Positions 36,909-46,530 of a DNA stretch of 64,000 nt are shown here, one piece after another (position 1 is the stretch's first letter; every line of letters begins with the position of its first letter). Location: the NCBI RefSeq assembly GCF_023757625.1, contig NZ_JALGBZ010000001.1, positions 186,001 through 250,000 of the forward strand, written 5' to 3'. The notes beneath the pieces were generated by a model that ran no database searches, had not been told where the DNA came from, and saw only the letters and a program-made list of their open reading frames with translations. Source of the stretch: Halomonas sp. S3-1-1. Lineage in GTDB: Bacteria; Pseudomonadota; Gammaproteobacteria; Pseudomonadales; Halomonadaceae. Both the position numbers and the translations under genes were made by a program.

Positions 36909-36936
36909 TCACACCGCACTCCATTCGTTTTATCAC

Positions 36937-36970
36937 CACGCCCCCGGTCCTTGGACCGGGGGCGTTTTTT
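36937..36970 (+). terminator. Terminator after zinT
   Basis: Perfect 12-bp stem CGCCCCCGGTCC / GGACCGGGGGCG with a 2-base loop followed by TTTTTT. A clear rho-independent terminator. Confidence 0.93.
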
Positions 36971-37273
36971 ATGGCGATTGGGCAACCCTTAAGCGTTAGG
37001 GGTGTCTGATTCGTGCGTTTAGCCAGTATGCGACAAAAAATACTTAATTTATCAAATGTTTGTCTTGAATGCCGAGTTCAATAAGCTTTTTTGCATGTAA
37101 TGGAATGCGTTTGTTAATGCAGGATATCCATGTTATTGGTAAAAAAGTGTATCATAATGTAAACGAAACGGGCTGTGATGATGGCCTGAAACCACGACCC
37201 CTTGTTCAAAACGAGCAAGCGAGCGTAAAGGGCGCTGCCTAACCTGATCGATGATCGACCGGACGAGAACACG
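36971..37273. other. AT-rich gap upstream of the diguanylate cyclase
   Basis: 303 bp without a gene. The part 37020-37160 is distinctly AT-rich for this genome and should contain the promoter. I looked for a c-di-GMP riboswitch in this stretch and did not see its conserved core. Nothing else was recognised. Confidence 0.5.
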
Positions 37274-38179
37274 ATGTCGGAACCTCTGGTAATGCCAGTG
37301 CCTCCTGTAAAAGAGTGCAGCCTTCAAGCCGTTGCGGTACTTGGATTCAGTGCTGATGGTTCAGCGCTTACCGTTTTGAACGCCAGCGACGAATACTTAC
37401 ACTTTTGGGGAGGCGAGCGCGACCAGTGGCTGGGGGCGTCGCCCAAACTCGTGGGCTGCGATATCGAGAATCGAAGGCTTCTGCGCAAACTCTGCCGAGC
37501 GCTGGTCAAGGGCGAGATGAGCGACGGTTACTCGCTTTCCGGGCTCGATAAAAGCAGTTGGCCGCTCAGTGCACATCAAGCGCCCATGCTCATCGAATGG
37601 CGTGTAACGGCGATGACCATGCCCGGCTACGCCCAACGCGTACTGGTGCTGGTGCAGCGCGACATCTCCAAACGGGTCGAGAAAGAAGCCGAACTCGAGC
37701 GCTTGGCCACCACCGATATGCTGACCGGGCTCTATAACCGCGCTCGCTTCGATCGACTTCTCAGAACCGAGCTTCGCCGGCGCCACCGCTATGTGCGGCC
37801 CTTTTCGCTGATCATGCTGGATATCGATTTCTTCAAGAAGATCAACGACAACCACGGCCACGACGTGGGTGATCAGGTGCTGGCAAAGCTTGGTCAGCTG
37901 CTGATACAGAACCTGCGTAAGGTCGATTACTGCGCCCGCTGGGGCGGCGAGGAGTTCATGATTCTGGCGCCGGAGACTTCTCTCGAGCAGGCGGTCCAGC
38001 TGGCCGAGAAAATACGCTGCTGCGTGCGCCAGACGCGCTTCCCCGAGGCGGGGCAGGTGACCGTTAGCCTCGGCGTGGTCGAAGCGCGGCTGAACGAAAC
38101 GCAAAAGAGTGTAATGAAGCGCGTCGATGACGCCCTCTACACTGCCAAGGAGCAGGGGCGCGATCGCGTCAGCTACTAA
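37274..38179 (+). CDS. Diguanylate cyclase with PAS-like sensor region
   Basis: 301 residues. The N-terminal ~135 residues look like a PAS-type sensor (LTVLNASDEYLHFWGGERDQW ... ending VQRDISKRVEKEAELERL, the usual PAS-to-GGDEF linker). The GGDEF domain has TDMLTGLYNRARFD, MLDIDFFKKINDNHGHDVGD and an intact GGEEF (224-228). An RxxD inhibition site (R215-D218) stands five residues before it. It should make c-di-GMP with product feedback. Cytoplasmic. Confidence 0.92.
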   Translation: MSEPLVMPVPPVKECSLQAVAVLGFSADGSALTVLNASDEYLHFWGGERDQWLGASPKLVGCDIENRRLLRKLCRALVKGEMSDGYSLSGLDKSSWPLSAHQAPMLIEWRVTAMTMPGYAQRVLVLVQRDISKRVEKEAELERLATTDMLTGLYNRARFDRLLRTELRRRHRYVRPFSLIMLDIDFFKKINDNHGHDVGDQVLAKLGQLLIQNLRKVDYCARWGGEEFMILAPETSLEQAVQLAEKIRCCVRQTRFPEAGQVTVSLGVVEARLNETQKSVMKRVDDALYTAKEQGRDRVSY

Positions 38180-38188
38180 GCAACGGCT

Positions 38189-39022
<834 letters not shown>

Positions 39023-39775
39023 TTAACCCAACTGACGCCGCCATCGGTTCTCGATGGTATCCAGCGCTGCGGGGCCGTACGGCACTGTGCGTTGGCCGCT
39101 GTAATGCCCCCAGAGCTGGTCGCCCAAGTCGAAGTGCCACCACTCGCTCGGCAGGTTGGTGAAGCCTTGGGCGCGCATGGCGTGGTAGAGCAGCCGGCGG
39201 TTGTCCCGAGCACGGCGCTCGCGCTCGTTGAGCTCATTGCGCTCGAAATACGCGGTGTTCGAGGCAGGCACGGCCTCATCGAACAGCGTACCCATATCCA
39301 GCGGAGCACCGATGTTATCGCACAATGTAACATCCACGGCACCGCCGGTAAGATGAGGGCTAGGGGCGGCCTGTTCGATACTGGGCACCGAGACGAATTC
39401 GCGGGTACGCTCCAACAGCGCGTCGCCATCGAGTTCCGGGTAGCGGTGAGCGATCGCCTCCTGCAGCGTTTCGAACAGATACTGCTGTACCCGCCAAGGG
39501 CGCCAACCGTCAAGCACGATCATTCCAGTCCCTTTTGGCAGGCTTCGAGCCGCCGTCACCAGCGCGCGGTAGACTCCTTCGCGTACGAAACAGTCGTCCA
39601 CCGCGCCGGGGATGCCTAAGCGTGAATAGGCCGGAAATACGCGAATGGGCGCTGGGGCGAGGCTCAGCGGTAGCAGGCGTTCGCCGTTATCCACGATGGC
39701 CAAGTCGTTGACCCGAGGCCAGTCCGGTGCTGGGTCACTCGGTACGACAGGGAGAGTCGCATGAGAAAGAGGCAT
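39023..39775 (-). CDS. D-Ala-D-Ala dipeptidase (VanX/DdpX family)
   Basis: 250 residues. The zinc and catalytic residues of VanX are all visible: SPHLTGGAVDVTL (His141, Asp148) and EWWHFDLGDQLWG (Glu211, His214), plus VLDGWRPWRVQQY. It cleaves D-alanyl-D-alanine. No signal peptide, so cytoplasmic. The start chosen (ATG with GGATGA upstream) is 4 bp past the TRAP permease stop; an earlier ATG at 39793 would overlap it. Being last in a TRAP operon suggests the transporter imports its substrate. It is not part of a van resistance cluster. Confidence 0.9.
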   Translation of the reverse strand: MPLSHATLPVVPSDPAPDWPRVNDLAIVDNGERLLPLSLAPAPIRVFPAYSRLGIPGAVDDCFVREGVYRALVTAARSLPKGTGMIVLDGWRPWRVQQYLFETLQEAIAHRYPELDGDALLERTREFVSVPSIEQAAPSPHLTGGAVDVTLCDNIGAPLDMGTLFDEAVPASNTAYFERNELNERERRARDNRRLLYHAMRAQGFTNLPSEWWHFDLGDQLWGHYSGQRTVPYGPAALDTIENRWRRQLG

Positions 39776-39779
39776 CAAT

Positions 39780-41057
39780 TCATCCAAGAGCATTAGGTAA
39801 CCAGAGAGTCAGACCAGGGAACACGATCAGCAGTACCAGTACGAAGACGGCCAGCAGTACGAACGGCCAGATGGTTTTAAACAAGGACACGATTTCCAGC
39901 CGACTGACCGCGGCAGCGACAAACACGCACGCACCCAGCGGCGGGGTGATCAGCGCAATGGTGATGTTGAGCGTGATGATCACGCCCAGATGCACCGAGT
40001 CGATGCCTGCCATCATGGCGACCGGAGCAAAGATCGGCGTGAGTAGCATCAGCGCCGACACCTCTTCCATGAACATGCCAGTTACGAAGGTGATGGCGCT
40101 GAGTAGCAGCAAAATGATGATCGGGTTGTCCACGTAGGGCGAGAGTAGTTCGACGAATTGAGTCGGCACTTGGGCGTAGGAGAGCAGCCAACTGATAATG
40201 GATGAGGCCGCCATTATTAGAAAGATCGCTGAGGTGAGCCGAGCGGTATCTTTGATGGCCTGCCAGCAGTGGCGCAATCTGAGCCCTCCCAGCACCACAC
40301 CGCAAAGCGCCACATAGAGTGCAGTAAGGGCGCCGGACTCGGTCGGCGTGACAAAGCCCAGTACGATGCCGGCGACGATGATGAATGGCGCGACGAGCGC
40401 GGGCGTGGCGGCCATGAAGGCGCTGCCAACTTCCTGGGCCGACGGCAAGCGCCCGCTTTTGGGTAGCCGATGGCGCCAGGCGTACCAGGCGTTCATGCCC
40501 ATGAAAGCCAGGCCCAAAATGATGCCGGGAACGACGCCGGCCAGAAACAGATCGCCCACCGAGGTGTTGGTCAGCGAGGCGTAGAGAATCATGAAAATAC
40601 TGGGCGGAATGATCGGTCCGATCAGCGAACTTCCCGCGGTAAGGCCGGCAGCGAAGGCGCGCGAGTAGCCCTCTTTCTCCATTGCGGGCACCAGCAGTGA
40701 CCCTAGCGCCGAGGTATCCGCCACTGCCGAGCCATTTACGCCGGCAAAGAAAACGCTCGATACCACGTTGACGTGCCCCATGCCACCGCGTAGGTGGCCG
40801 ACGATCAGCCGTGCGAACCCCATCAGCCGCTCGGTCAGTCCGCTCGCGTTCATCAGGTTACCGGCCAGGATGAAAAGCGGAATCGCCATCAGCGAAAAAA
40901 CATCGATGCCACCGAAAAACTGCTGGGGCATCATGCGCATGATCATGGACGGATCGACGAAGAGAAACCCCATCAGCGCCGTAACCAGCAGTGAAAGGAA
41001 CAGAGGCAGCCCCAGCAGAACGTGGATCAAAAAGACCGCCAGCATGGTCAGAATCAT
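39780..41057 (-). CDS. dctM: TRAP transporter large permease (DctM)
   Basis: 425 residues, about 12 membrane segments. GNLMNASGLTERLMGFA, NGSAVADTSALGSLLVPAM, AGSSLIGPIIPPSIFMILY and TPTESGALTALYVALCG are the DctM signature regions. It carries the Na+-coupled transport path. The start overlaps the DctQ stop by 4 bp (ATGA). A much longer frame upstream is a shadow of dctQ. Confidence 0.93.
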   Translation of the reverse strand: MILTMLAVFLIHVLLGLPLFLSLLVTALMGFLFVDPSMIMRMMPQQFFGGIDVFSLMAIPLFILAGNLMNASGLTERLMGFARLIVGHLRGGMGHVNVVSSVFFAGVNGSAVADTSALGSLLVPAMEKEGYSRAFAAGLTAGSSLIGPIIPPSIFMILYASLTNTSVGDLFLAGVVPGIILGLAFMGMNAWYAWRHRLPKSGRLPSAQEVGSAFMAATPALVAPFIIVAGIVLGFVTPTESGALTALYVALCGVVLGGLRLRHCWQAIKDTARLTSAIFLIMAASSIISWLLSYAQVPTQFVELLSPYVDNPIIILLLLSAITFVTGMFMEEVSALMLLTPIFAPVAMMAGIDSVHLGVIITLNITIALITPPLGACVFVAAAVSRLEIVSLFKTIWPFVLLAVFVLVLLIVFPGLTLWLPNALG

Positions 41058-41551
41058 TTTTCGTCCTCCACCGTCTTGAGCGGGGCGGGCCCATAAAGTA
41101 GTACGTGCCAAGCCAGTAGCGCGAAACCAATGGCCAGCGAAAAAAGCGGAATCGAGCGGCTGATGCCCAGCCCCGACGTCTTGAACAGCCCGATCGAGGG
41201 TGACACAGCGTAGCGATAGCTGATCCAAGCCCCGCCAAGAGCGATGGCCAGTGTGATCAACCACTGATAGACATTCAAAAGTCGCGCTAGCGACGCCGGT
41301 AAGCGGCGCTCCAAAAGGGCAACGCGCATGTGGCCGCCTTCCGACCACACCGCGCCTGCGGCGAGCATCACCGTGGCGATAATCAAAAAGCGCGCCAGCT
41401 CATCGGTCCAGATTGGTGCGCCACCCAGCGCGTAGCGGGTGAGCACGCCGTAGAGAATCACCAACACGTTGATTGCAAGAAGCCCGCCCGACAGTACGAG
41501 TGAAACCGAGCGGCTTACGTCGAGCAGGCGAGGGCGAAACGAAGTAGCCAT
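41054..41551 (-). CDS. dctQ: TRAP transporter small permease (DctQ)
   Basis: 165 residues from MATSFRP (GGAG at eight bases). Four membrane segments with the DctQ features RYALGGAPIWTDELARFLI and a GHMRVALLERRLP cytoplasmic loop. It pairs with DctM, to which it is translationally coupled. Confidence 0.9.
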   Translation of the reverse strand: MATSFRPRLLDVSRSVSLVLSGGLLAINVLVILYGVLTRYALGGAPIWTDELARFLIIATVMLAAGAVWSEGGHMRVALLERRLPASLARLLNVYQWLITLAIALGGAWISYRYAVSPSIGLFKTSGLGISRSIPLFSLAIGFALLAWHVLLYGPAPLKTVEDEK

Positions 41552-41623
41552 ATAATCGCTCCAGCGTACAAGCAGCAAAGGGGCTAGCTGTAGCTAGCCC
41601 CGTTATCAGGAAGGAGGGACAGT

Positions 41624-42652
41624 TTACTGGGTGAGCGCGCTTTCGCCTGCATCGTCGAGTGCCATGTTGATCCAGCGCTGGTCGATGCCACGTTCTTCGA
41701 GCCACTCGAGGTAAGCTGGCTGGCCGATGGCTCTAAAGGCTTCCAGCTCTTCGCTGCTCGGGCGAATGATTTCCATGCCCTCGTCTTCGAGATAGGTAAT
41801 ACGCGACTCGACCTGCGCTTCGTTAGCTTCGCGGGCGAGTTGGTTGGCTTCGGTCACGGCTTCCATGAAGGCTTCACGCAGATCGTCGTCCCAGCCGGCG
41901 ATCATTTCACTGTTGCCTACCAAAAACTGATCCGAATACTGGATGTTGGCCAAGGTCAGGTAATTCTGTACTTCATAAAGACTCGCCAGAATGATGTACA
42001 TCGGCGGATTCATTTGACCGTTGGCGATACCGGTACGCAGCGCCATATAAGTCTCGGTCCAAGGAATCGGAGTGCCAGAGGCGCCAAAGGATTCGTAAAG
42101 AGCTACCTGGCTTGGGTCCATGGCGCGAAAGCGCAAGCCCTCGAAGTCGCTTGGCTGGCGGATTGGACGCTCGTTGTTGGTAAACGCCAAAAAGCCGCCT
42201 TCCTCAACTACGGCTAGCATGTCCACACCGGCGCGCTCGCTCAGTTCATCGCTGAAGGCCTGCCAGTAGCTGCCTTCATCGAAGAAGTTGCGCGCGGCGT
42301 CGAAGTCCTCAAATAAAAACGGAATGGCGCTGACGAAGAGTTCGTCAGCCAGCGGTGAGACGCCAGCGAAGGACGCGATGTTGAGCATGGGCGTATTCAT
42401 GGTCTGCTCCATACGCTCTTCTTCACTGCCCAGCATGCTGTTGGCGAACAAGCGCAGCTCAATCTCGTGATCGGTACGCTCTTCCACGAGCTCTTTCAGG
42501 TTGGTAGCGAATACGTGAACCGCGTTCTTTTCCGGGTCCGGTGCGCCGTTGTAGCTCAGGTTGATGGTGGTAGCAGCCAGCGCGGTGTTGGTCATGGCTA
42601 TTGAGCCTAGCAGGCACGCAGCTCCAAGACGTGAAAGATTAAAACGTAACAT
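41624..42652 (-). CDS. dctP: TRAP transporter substrate-binding protein (DctP)
   Basis: 342 residues from MLRFNLSR, preceded by AAGGAGA. Signal peptide ends ...TNTALAATT. DctP fold: FATNLKELVEERTDHEIELRLF, SMLGSEEERMEQTM, DFEGLRFRAMDPSQVALYESFGASGTPIPWTE (with the conserved Arg that binds a carboxylate) and ALRTGIANGQMNPP. The ligand should be a carboxylate; the operon partner suggests a D-amino-acid or dipeptide-related one (inference). It heads the operon dctP-dctQ-dctM-dipeptidase, 72 bp before dctQ. Confidence 0.92.
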   Translation of the reverse strand: MLRFNLSRLGAACLLGSIAMTNTALAATTINLSYNGAPDPEKNAVHVFATNLKELVEERTDHEIELRLFANSMLGSEEERMEQTMNTPMLNIASFAGVSPLADELFVSAIPFLFEDFDAARNFFDEGSYWQAFSDELSERAGVDMLAVVEEGGFLAFTNNERPIRQPSDFEGLRFRAMDPSQVALYESFGASGTPIPWTETYMALRTGIANGQMNPPMYIILASLYEVQNYLTLANIQYSDQFLVGNSEMIAGWDDDLREAFMEAVTEANQLAREANEAQVESRITYLEDEGMEIIRPSSEELEAFRAIGQPAYLEWLEERGIDQRWINMALDDAGESALTQ

Positions 42653-42773
42653 CAAGAGTCTCCTTGTTTCCTGTAAGAGAACAGGTATGAACACCTGCTT
42701 ATCGTTATTGAAGGCTTTACTCGATGAGACTATGCATTGAAGTGTTGACTATGCAATACCCAAAGCGTTGCTT

Positions 42774-43700
42774 TTATATCAACAGGCGGGGCGCATTAGC
42801 GGAAAAGAACCGCATGCCCTGATGAAGATGATGCAAGCAGGTACTAGCGGCTACAGTTAGGTCATGACTACGGAGGCTTACGATCTGAGCTCGGGCGTCA
42901 TTCATCAACGCGTACTGCATGGGAAGGGTGGTGATTTCGCCACGTCGAATTTCGTCCTCCACGGTCAATTCCGGCATGAAAGTGACACCAATGCCTGAGC
43001 GCACGAAATTTTTCAGTACTGCCACCGAGTTGGTGTAAAGACGCGCCTCGAGATGAATGCGCTCGTGGTGTTCGACCATGTTGACCATTTGGCGCATTCC
43101 AAAGGGGTTGTCCATTAAGCCCAGCGGCCAGCAGCGCAGGTCATCTAGTCCAATGGCCCGCTCCAGTTGGCAAAGCGGATGGTTCGGCGGCACGATCAGG
43201 TCGAGAGGTTGGCGCGTTTCCACATGGCAGTAAAGCGCTGGATCCACGGGCGGGGCGTATAAAAGCGCCAAGTCTACTTCATAATCTTTCAATAGAGACA
43301 TGGCCTCGTTCACCCCAGCCATACGGATATTTACGTTGATACCCTCGAAGGCGGTCATGAACTCCCCCAGCGGCCGGGCGATCAAATCCGCGATGAACCC
43401 CTCGCCTACAGCGATGCGCACGTTGCCCCGTGAAAGCCCTTGCAACGCGTTGATTTCGGAGAGCACAGCCTCCTCTTGAGCACGCTGTGTATTGAAATGC
43501 TGCGCTAACAAAATGCCCGCTTGAGTGGCGCGCATACCGCTGCCCACTCGTTCGCAGAGCTTACTGCCCAGCGACTCTTCCAGCATTTTGATTTGGCGGC
43601 TCAGCGCCGAGGGGTCGACGTCCAGATGCGCCGCCGCTCGACGTAAAGAACCTCTACGAATGACTTCATTGAGATAAACGAGTGCGCGCTGATTGAGCAT
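42774..43700 (-). CDS. LysR-family regulator next to the TRAP operon
   Basis: 308 residues. HTH with GSLRRAAAHLDVDPSALSRQIKMLEESLG, then a LysR effector domain (NVRIAVGEGFIADLIARPLGEF, GIGVTFMPEL). It lies 121 bp upstream of dctP in the same direction, so it may control the TRAP operon. Effector unknown. Confidence 0.88.
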   Translation of the reverse strand: MLNQRALVYLNEVIRRGSLRRAAAHLDVDPSALSRQIKMLEESLGSKLCERVGSGMRATQAGILLAQHFNTQRAQEEAVLSEINALQGLSRGNVRIAVGEGFIADLIARPLGEFMTAFEGINVNIRMAGVNEAMSLLKDYEVDLALLYAPPVDPALYCHVETRQPLDLIVPPNHPLCQLERAIGLDDLRCWPLGLMDNPFGMRQMVNMVEHHERIHLEARLYTNSVAVLKNFVRSGIGVTFMPELTVEDEIRRGEITTLPMQYALMNDARAQIVSLRSHDLTVAASTCLHHLHQGMRFFSANAPRLLI

Positions 43701-43816
43701 CGAGAGCCGTTGTAAGCGTGGTGGAAATGAGCTGAGCGGAAAGCCGTTTCAGAAGTGCCAAAGGCTACCACACTTCCTCATTCGAGGCCTTTGAGCGCGC
43801 CTTATCGCCGGCGATC

Positions 43817-44740
43817 TCAGGACGATGAGGTTACGTGTGGTGGTATGGCATCGCCTTGTAGCTGTTCTTGCAGGCACTCCAGCAGCAAATCGCGGCTCTG
43901 ATGTGGGGTATCGCCTCTCCAAATGCAGTGGGATTGATGGCGTCGCGGGGAGTCGACCAGAGGAACGAAACGAACGTTGGAAAAGCCCGCCTTGGCCAGC
44001 GAGGTGGGCACCAGGGAAACGCCCATTTCGTTGGCCACCAGCGCCAGTACCGTCAGCCAGTGAGCCGCCTCGTGGCAGATATCCGGCTCGACATCCTCGT
44101 GGTGAAACAGGCTGATGATGCGGTCGTAATAGTGCGGCGCCAGCGACCGGCCAAACAGCACCACTTCCTCATTGGCCAGCTCCTTGATGGAAATGAAACT
44201 GCGCACCGCCAGCGGATGATTGGCTGGCAGGCAGCAGATGAACGACTCGCCGGAGAGCCCCATAGAGTCGATTCCCTCGGGTAGGGGCATCGAATGGATG
44301 AAGCCCAGGTCGAGCTTCTCCTGAGCGACGGCCTCGACCTGCTCGGCCGAATTGCGCTCGATCAGTTGAATGTCGATGCCTGGATATCGGGCCTTGAGCG
44401 CTCTGGTGAGTTCGGGAACGCCGCGAAACAACATGGTCGGGGTGAAGCCTACTCGCACCAGCCCCGAGGCGCTTGCCGCAATACGCTGGACGAGCGTCTG
44501 GGACTCCTTGAGCTGGCTCAGGATACGCCGTGCCTGATGTTGAAACGCCTCGCCCGCCGGCGTGAGCGACACCCGCTTGCTGTTGCGCTCAAGAAGCCGT
44601 GCATCGAGCTCGGCTTCGAGCTGACGCAGGCTGGCACTCAACGGCGGCTGAGAAATGTGCAGACGCTGTGCCGCCCGGCCGAAGTGCAGCTCTTCCGAGA
44701 GCACGAGAAAGTAGCGCAGTTGGCGAAAGGTGAGTGCCAT
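43817..44740 (-). CDS. LysR-family regulator divergent from the CoA-transferase
   Basis: 307 residues. HTH LHFGRAAQRLHISQPPLSASLRQLE typical of the BenM/CatM/CbbR-like branch, and an effector domain with GLVRVGFTPTMLFRGVPEL and VANEMGVSLVPTSLAKAG. It is divergent from the decayed acyl-CoA dehydrogenase start and the CaiB/BaiF gene, so it most likely regulates that unit. A candidate operator lies 36 bp before its start. Confidence 0.88.
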   Translation of the reverse strand: MALTFRQLRYFLVLSEELHFGRAAQRLHISQPPLSASLRQLEAELDARLLERNSKRVSLTPAGEAFQHQARRILSQLKESQTLVQRIAASASGLVRVGFTPTMLFRGVPELTRALKARYPGIDIQLIERNSAEQVEAVAQEKLDLGFIHSMPLPEGIDSMGLSGESFICCLPANHPLAVRSFISIKELANEEVVLFGRSLAPHYYDRIISLFHHEDVEPDICHEAAHWLTVLALVANEMGVSLVPTSLAKAGFSNVRFVPLVDSPRRHQSHCIWRGDTPHQSRDLLLECLQEQLQGDAIPPHVTSSS

Positions 44741-44775
44741 CGTGAAGGCTCCAAAAGGTTTTTTCGGATGTGATC

Positions 44776-44791
44776 ATACATAAAAGTGTAT
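44776..44791. promoter_or_regulatory. Candidate LysR operator
   Basis: ATACATAAAAGTGTAT, a perfect 5-bp inverted repeat (ATACA/TGTAT) with a 6-bp spacer, close to the T-N11-A form bound by LysR proteins. A further TGTAT half-site follows at 44808. It lies between the LysR gene and the decayed dehydrogenase. Confidence 0.5.
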
Positions 44792-44879
44792 CGATGAATC
44801 CTAAAACTGTATTGGAAAAGGGTAATTGGCCCGCTTAGTGTGACGATAAATTATATAATAAGTCCAAGAGGTATATGGT

Positions 44880-45109
44880 TTGAGTACGCTGATTCATCGC
44901 AATATCCCCGATGCTTGGGGACAGAATCTCTACCGCAATGATCCCGCGCTTACTTGGCTTTTAAACATCTATCTGCCTTCCAACCGTTGGCGCACCACTC
45001 CGAAACCTCTGATGCTTCGGTGGTGCTTTTGGAAGCGTTGCGATAAGCAACGAACAGGTAATCAACCGCGCGACATTAAACGAGCCAATACGGCAGAGGG
45101 AGGTAACCC
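44880..45109 (+). pseudogene. Probable remnant of an acyl-CoA dehydrogenase 5' end
   Basis: A TTG start with an AGAGG ribosome site opens a frame beginning MSTLIHRNIPDAWGQNLYRN and continuing DPALTWLLNIYLP. To me this resembles the N-terminus of acyl-CoA dehydrogenases often found beside CaiB/BaiF genes. After about 33 residues the resemblance stops, and the frame runs through inverted repeats into the next gene. The likely reading is that nearly the whole gene was deleted, leaving its promoter-proximal end fused close to the CoA-transferase. The family match is from memory and moderate. Confidence 0.45.
44977..45052. repeat. Nested inverted repeats at the deletion junction
   Basis: CTTCCAA (44977) pairs with TTGGAAG (45029), inside which GCACCAC (44992) pairs with GTGGTGC (45020) and CGAA with TTCG. 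A second hairpin CGTTGC / GCAACG follows at 45036-45052. Together they make a long imperfect stem at the point where the dehydrogenase-like frame loses sense. Confidence 0.65.
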
Positions 45110-46291
45110 ATGGCCGAGCTGATGGGCGCCCTCGGCGACATCAAGGTGATCGACCTGAGCCGCGTGCTCGGCGGTCCTTACTGCACCCAGGTACTGGGAG
45201 ATTACGGTGCCGACGTAATCAAGATCGAACCTCCCAGCGGCGACGAGACGCGCGGTTGGGGCCCTCCTTTCGAAGGAGATGCAGCGTCCTACTTTCATGG
45301 CCTCAATCGCAGCAAGCGCGGTATGGCGCTGGATCTTCGCCAGCCCGAGGGCCAGACCTTACTACTGCAATTGCTGGAAAATGCCGATGTGCTGGTCGAG
45401 AATTTCAAGCCTGGCACGCTCGAGAAGTGGGGGCTGGATTACGCAACGTTGAGCGAGCGCTTCCCCCGGCTGATCCATTGCCGCATCAGTGGTTTCGGCG
45501 CGGATGGTCCGATGGGCAGTCTGCCGGGATACGACGCTATCATCCAGGCCATGGCCGGACTGATGAGCGTCAATGGTGAAAAAGTAGGCGAGCCGCTGCG
45601 TGTGGGACTGCCGGTGGTGGATATCGTTACCGGGCTCAATGCCGTGATCGGTATTGCGCTGGCGCTGCATGAGCGAACGCGCAGCGGCAAAGGGCAGTTC
45701 GTTGAAGCGGCGCTTTATGACTCCGGCCTCTCCTTGATGCACCCCCACTTCCCGAACGTGTTCTACGGCGGGCCTCAGCCGCGGCGCACCGGCAACGAGC
45801 ATCCCAATATCGCGCCTTACGAGGTCTACCGTACCGCTACGCAGTCCGTCTTTCTCGCGGTGGGCAACAACGCGCAGTTTGCGCGCCTGTGTCATAAGCT
45901 CGGCTGCTCTCAACTGCTGGAAGACGAGCGCTTCGCCAGCAATGGCGCGCGTCTTGGCCATCGTGAAGCGCTTCGCGAGGCGCTGGAAGCCGCCATGGCC
46001 AACCGAGACGGAACGGAACTCGCCGAGCAACTGATGCACGAGGGCGTGCCCTGCGGGCCAGTACTAACTACTTCCGAGGCGCTCGCGCATCCGCATACTC
46101 GCCACCGTGACATGGTGATCGAGATTGGCGCCTACAAGGGCACCGGCTCGCCCATCAAACTGGCGCGCACCCCTTCGCGCTACGATACACCGCCGCCGAG
46201 ATTCGGCGAGCATACCGATGCCATTCTCAAGGAGGTCGGCCTGACCCAGAATCAGATTAAAGCGCTAAGAGACAAGGGCGTTCTGCCTTAA
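45110..46291 (+). CDS. CaiB/BaiF family CoA-transferase
   Basis: 393 residues, class III CoA-transferase. Typical N-terminus GDIKVIDLSRVLGGPYCTQVLGDYGADVIKIEPP with the catalytic Asp further in (the LPGYDAIIQAMAGLMS region). VENFKPGTLEKWGLDY, SGFGADGPMGSLPGYD and HEGVPCGPVLTTSEAL are also present. It moves CoA between organic acids; partners unknown. AGGGAGG precedes the ATG. It is divergent from a LysR gene and has lost its probable acyl-CoA dehydrogenase partner. Confidence 0.9.
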   Translation: MAELMGALGDIKVIDLSRVLGGPYCTQVLGDYGADVIKIEPPSGDETRGWGPPFEGDAASYFHGLNRSKRGMALDLRQPEGQTLLLQLLENADVLVENFKPGTLEKWGLDYATLSERFPRLIHCRISGFGADGPMGSLPGYDAIIQAMAGLMSVNGEKVGEPLRVGLPVVDIVTGLNAVIGIALALHERTRSGKGQFVEAALYDSGLSLMHPHFPNVFYGGPQPRRTGNEHPNIAPYEVYRTATQSVFLAVGNNAQFARLCHKLGCSQLLEDERFASNGARLGHREALREALEAAMANRDGTELAEQLMHEGVPCGPVLTTSEALAHPHTRHRDMVIEIGAYKGTGSPIKLARTPSRYDTPPPRFGEHTDAILKEVGLTQNQIKALRDKGVLP

Positions 46292-46530
46292 TGGATTAGG
46301 CAAACAAATCACTTTCATTTTTTAATAAGTACGCATGGTCATCATTAATGATTTGAAACTGGAGGGGCGAGGACCACAAAGTTTTATCTTGTAAGCGTAG
46401 GGTGTCTGTCCAGTTGACTAACGCTCGCCGAGCCACATCTGGAGCAAGCGAATTGGCACCCATGAACGCTTTGCCCCCTGGCGCCTTTTCATCGACAATG
46501 CGTTACTTCCTTTGATAATGGACAGGACGC

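Noticed and set aside
36971..37273. Possible c-di-GMP riboswitch before the diguanylate cyclase
   Set aside because: The conserved core motifs of the GEMM class were not found; only AT-rich sequence is visible.
39023..39775. Vancomycin-resistance island because of the VanX-like gene
   Set aside because: No VanH, VanA-type ligase or VanRS genes are present; the neighbours are TRAP transporter genes.
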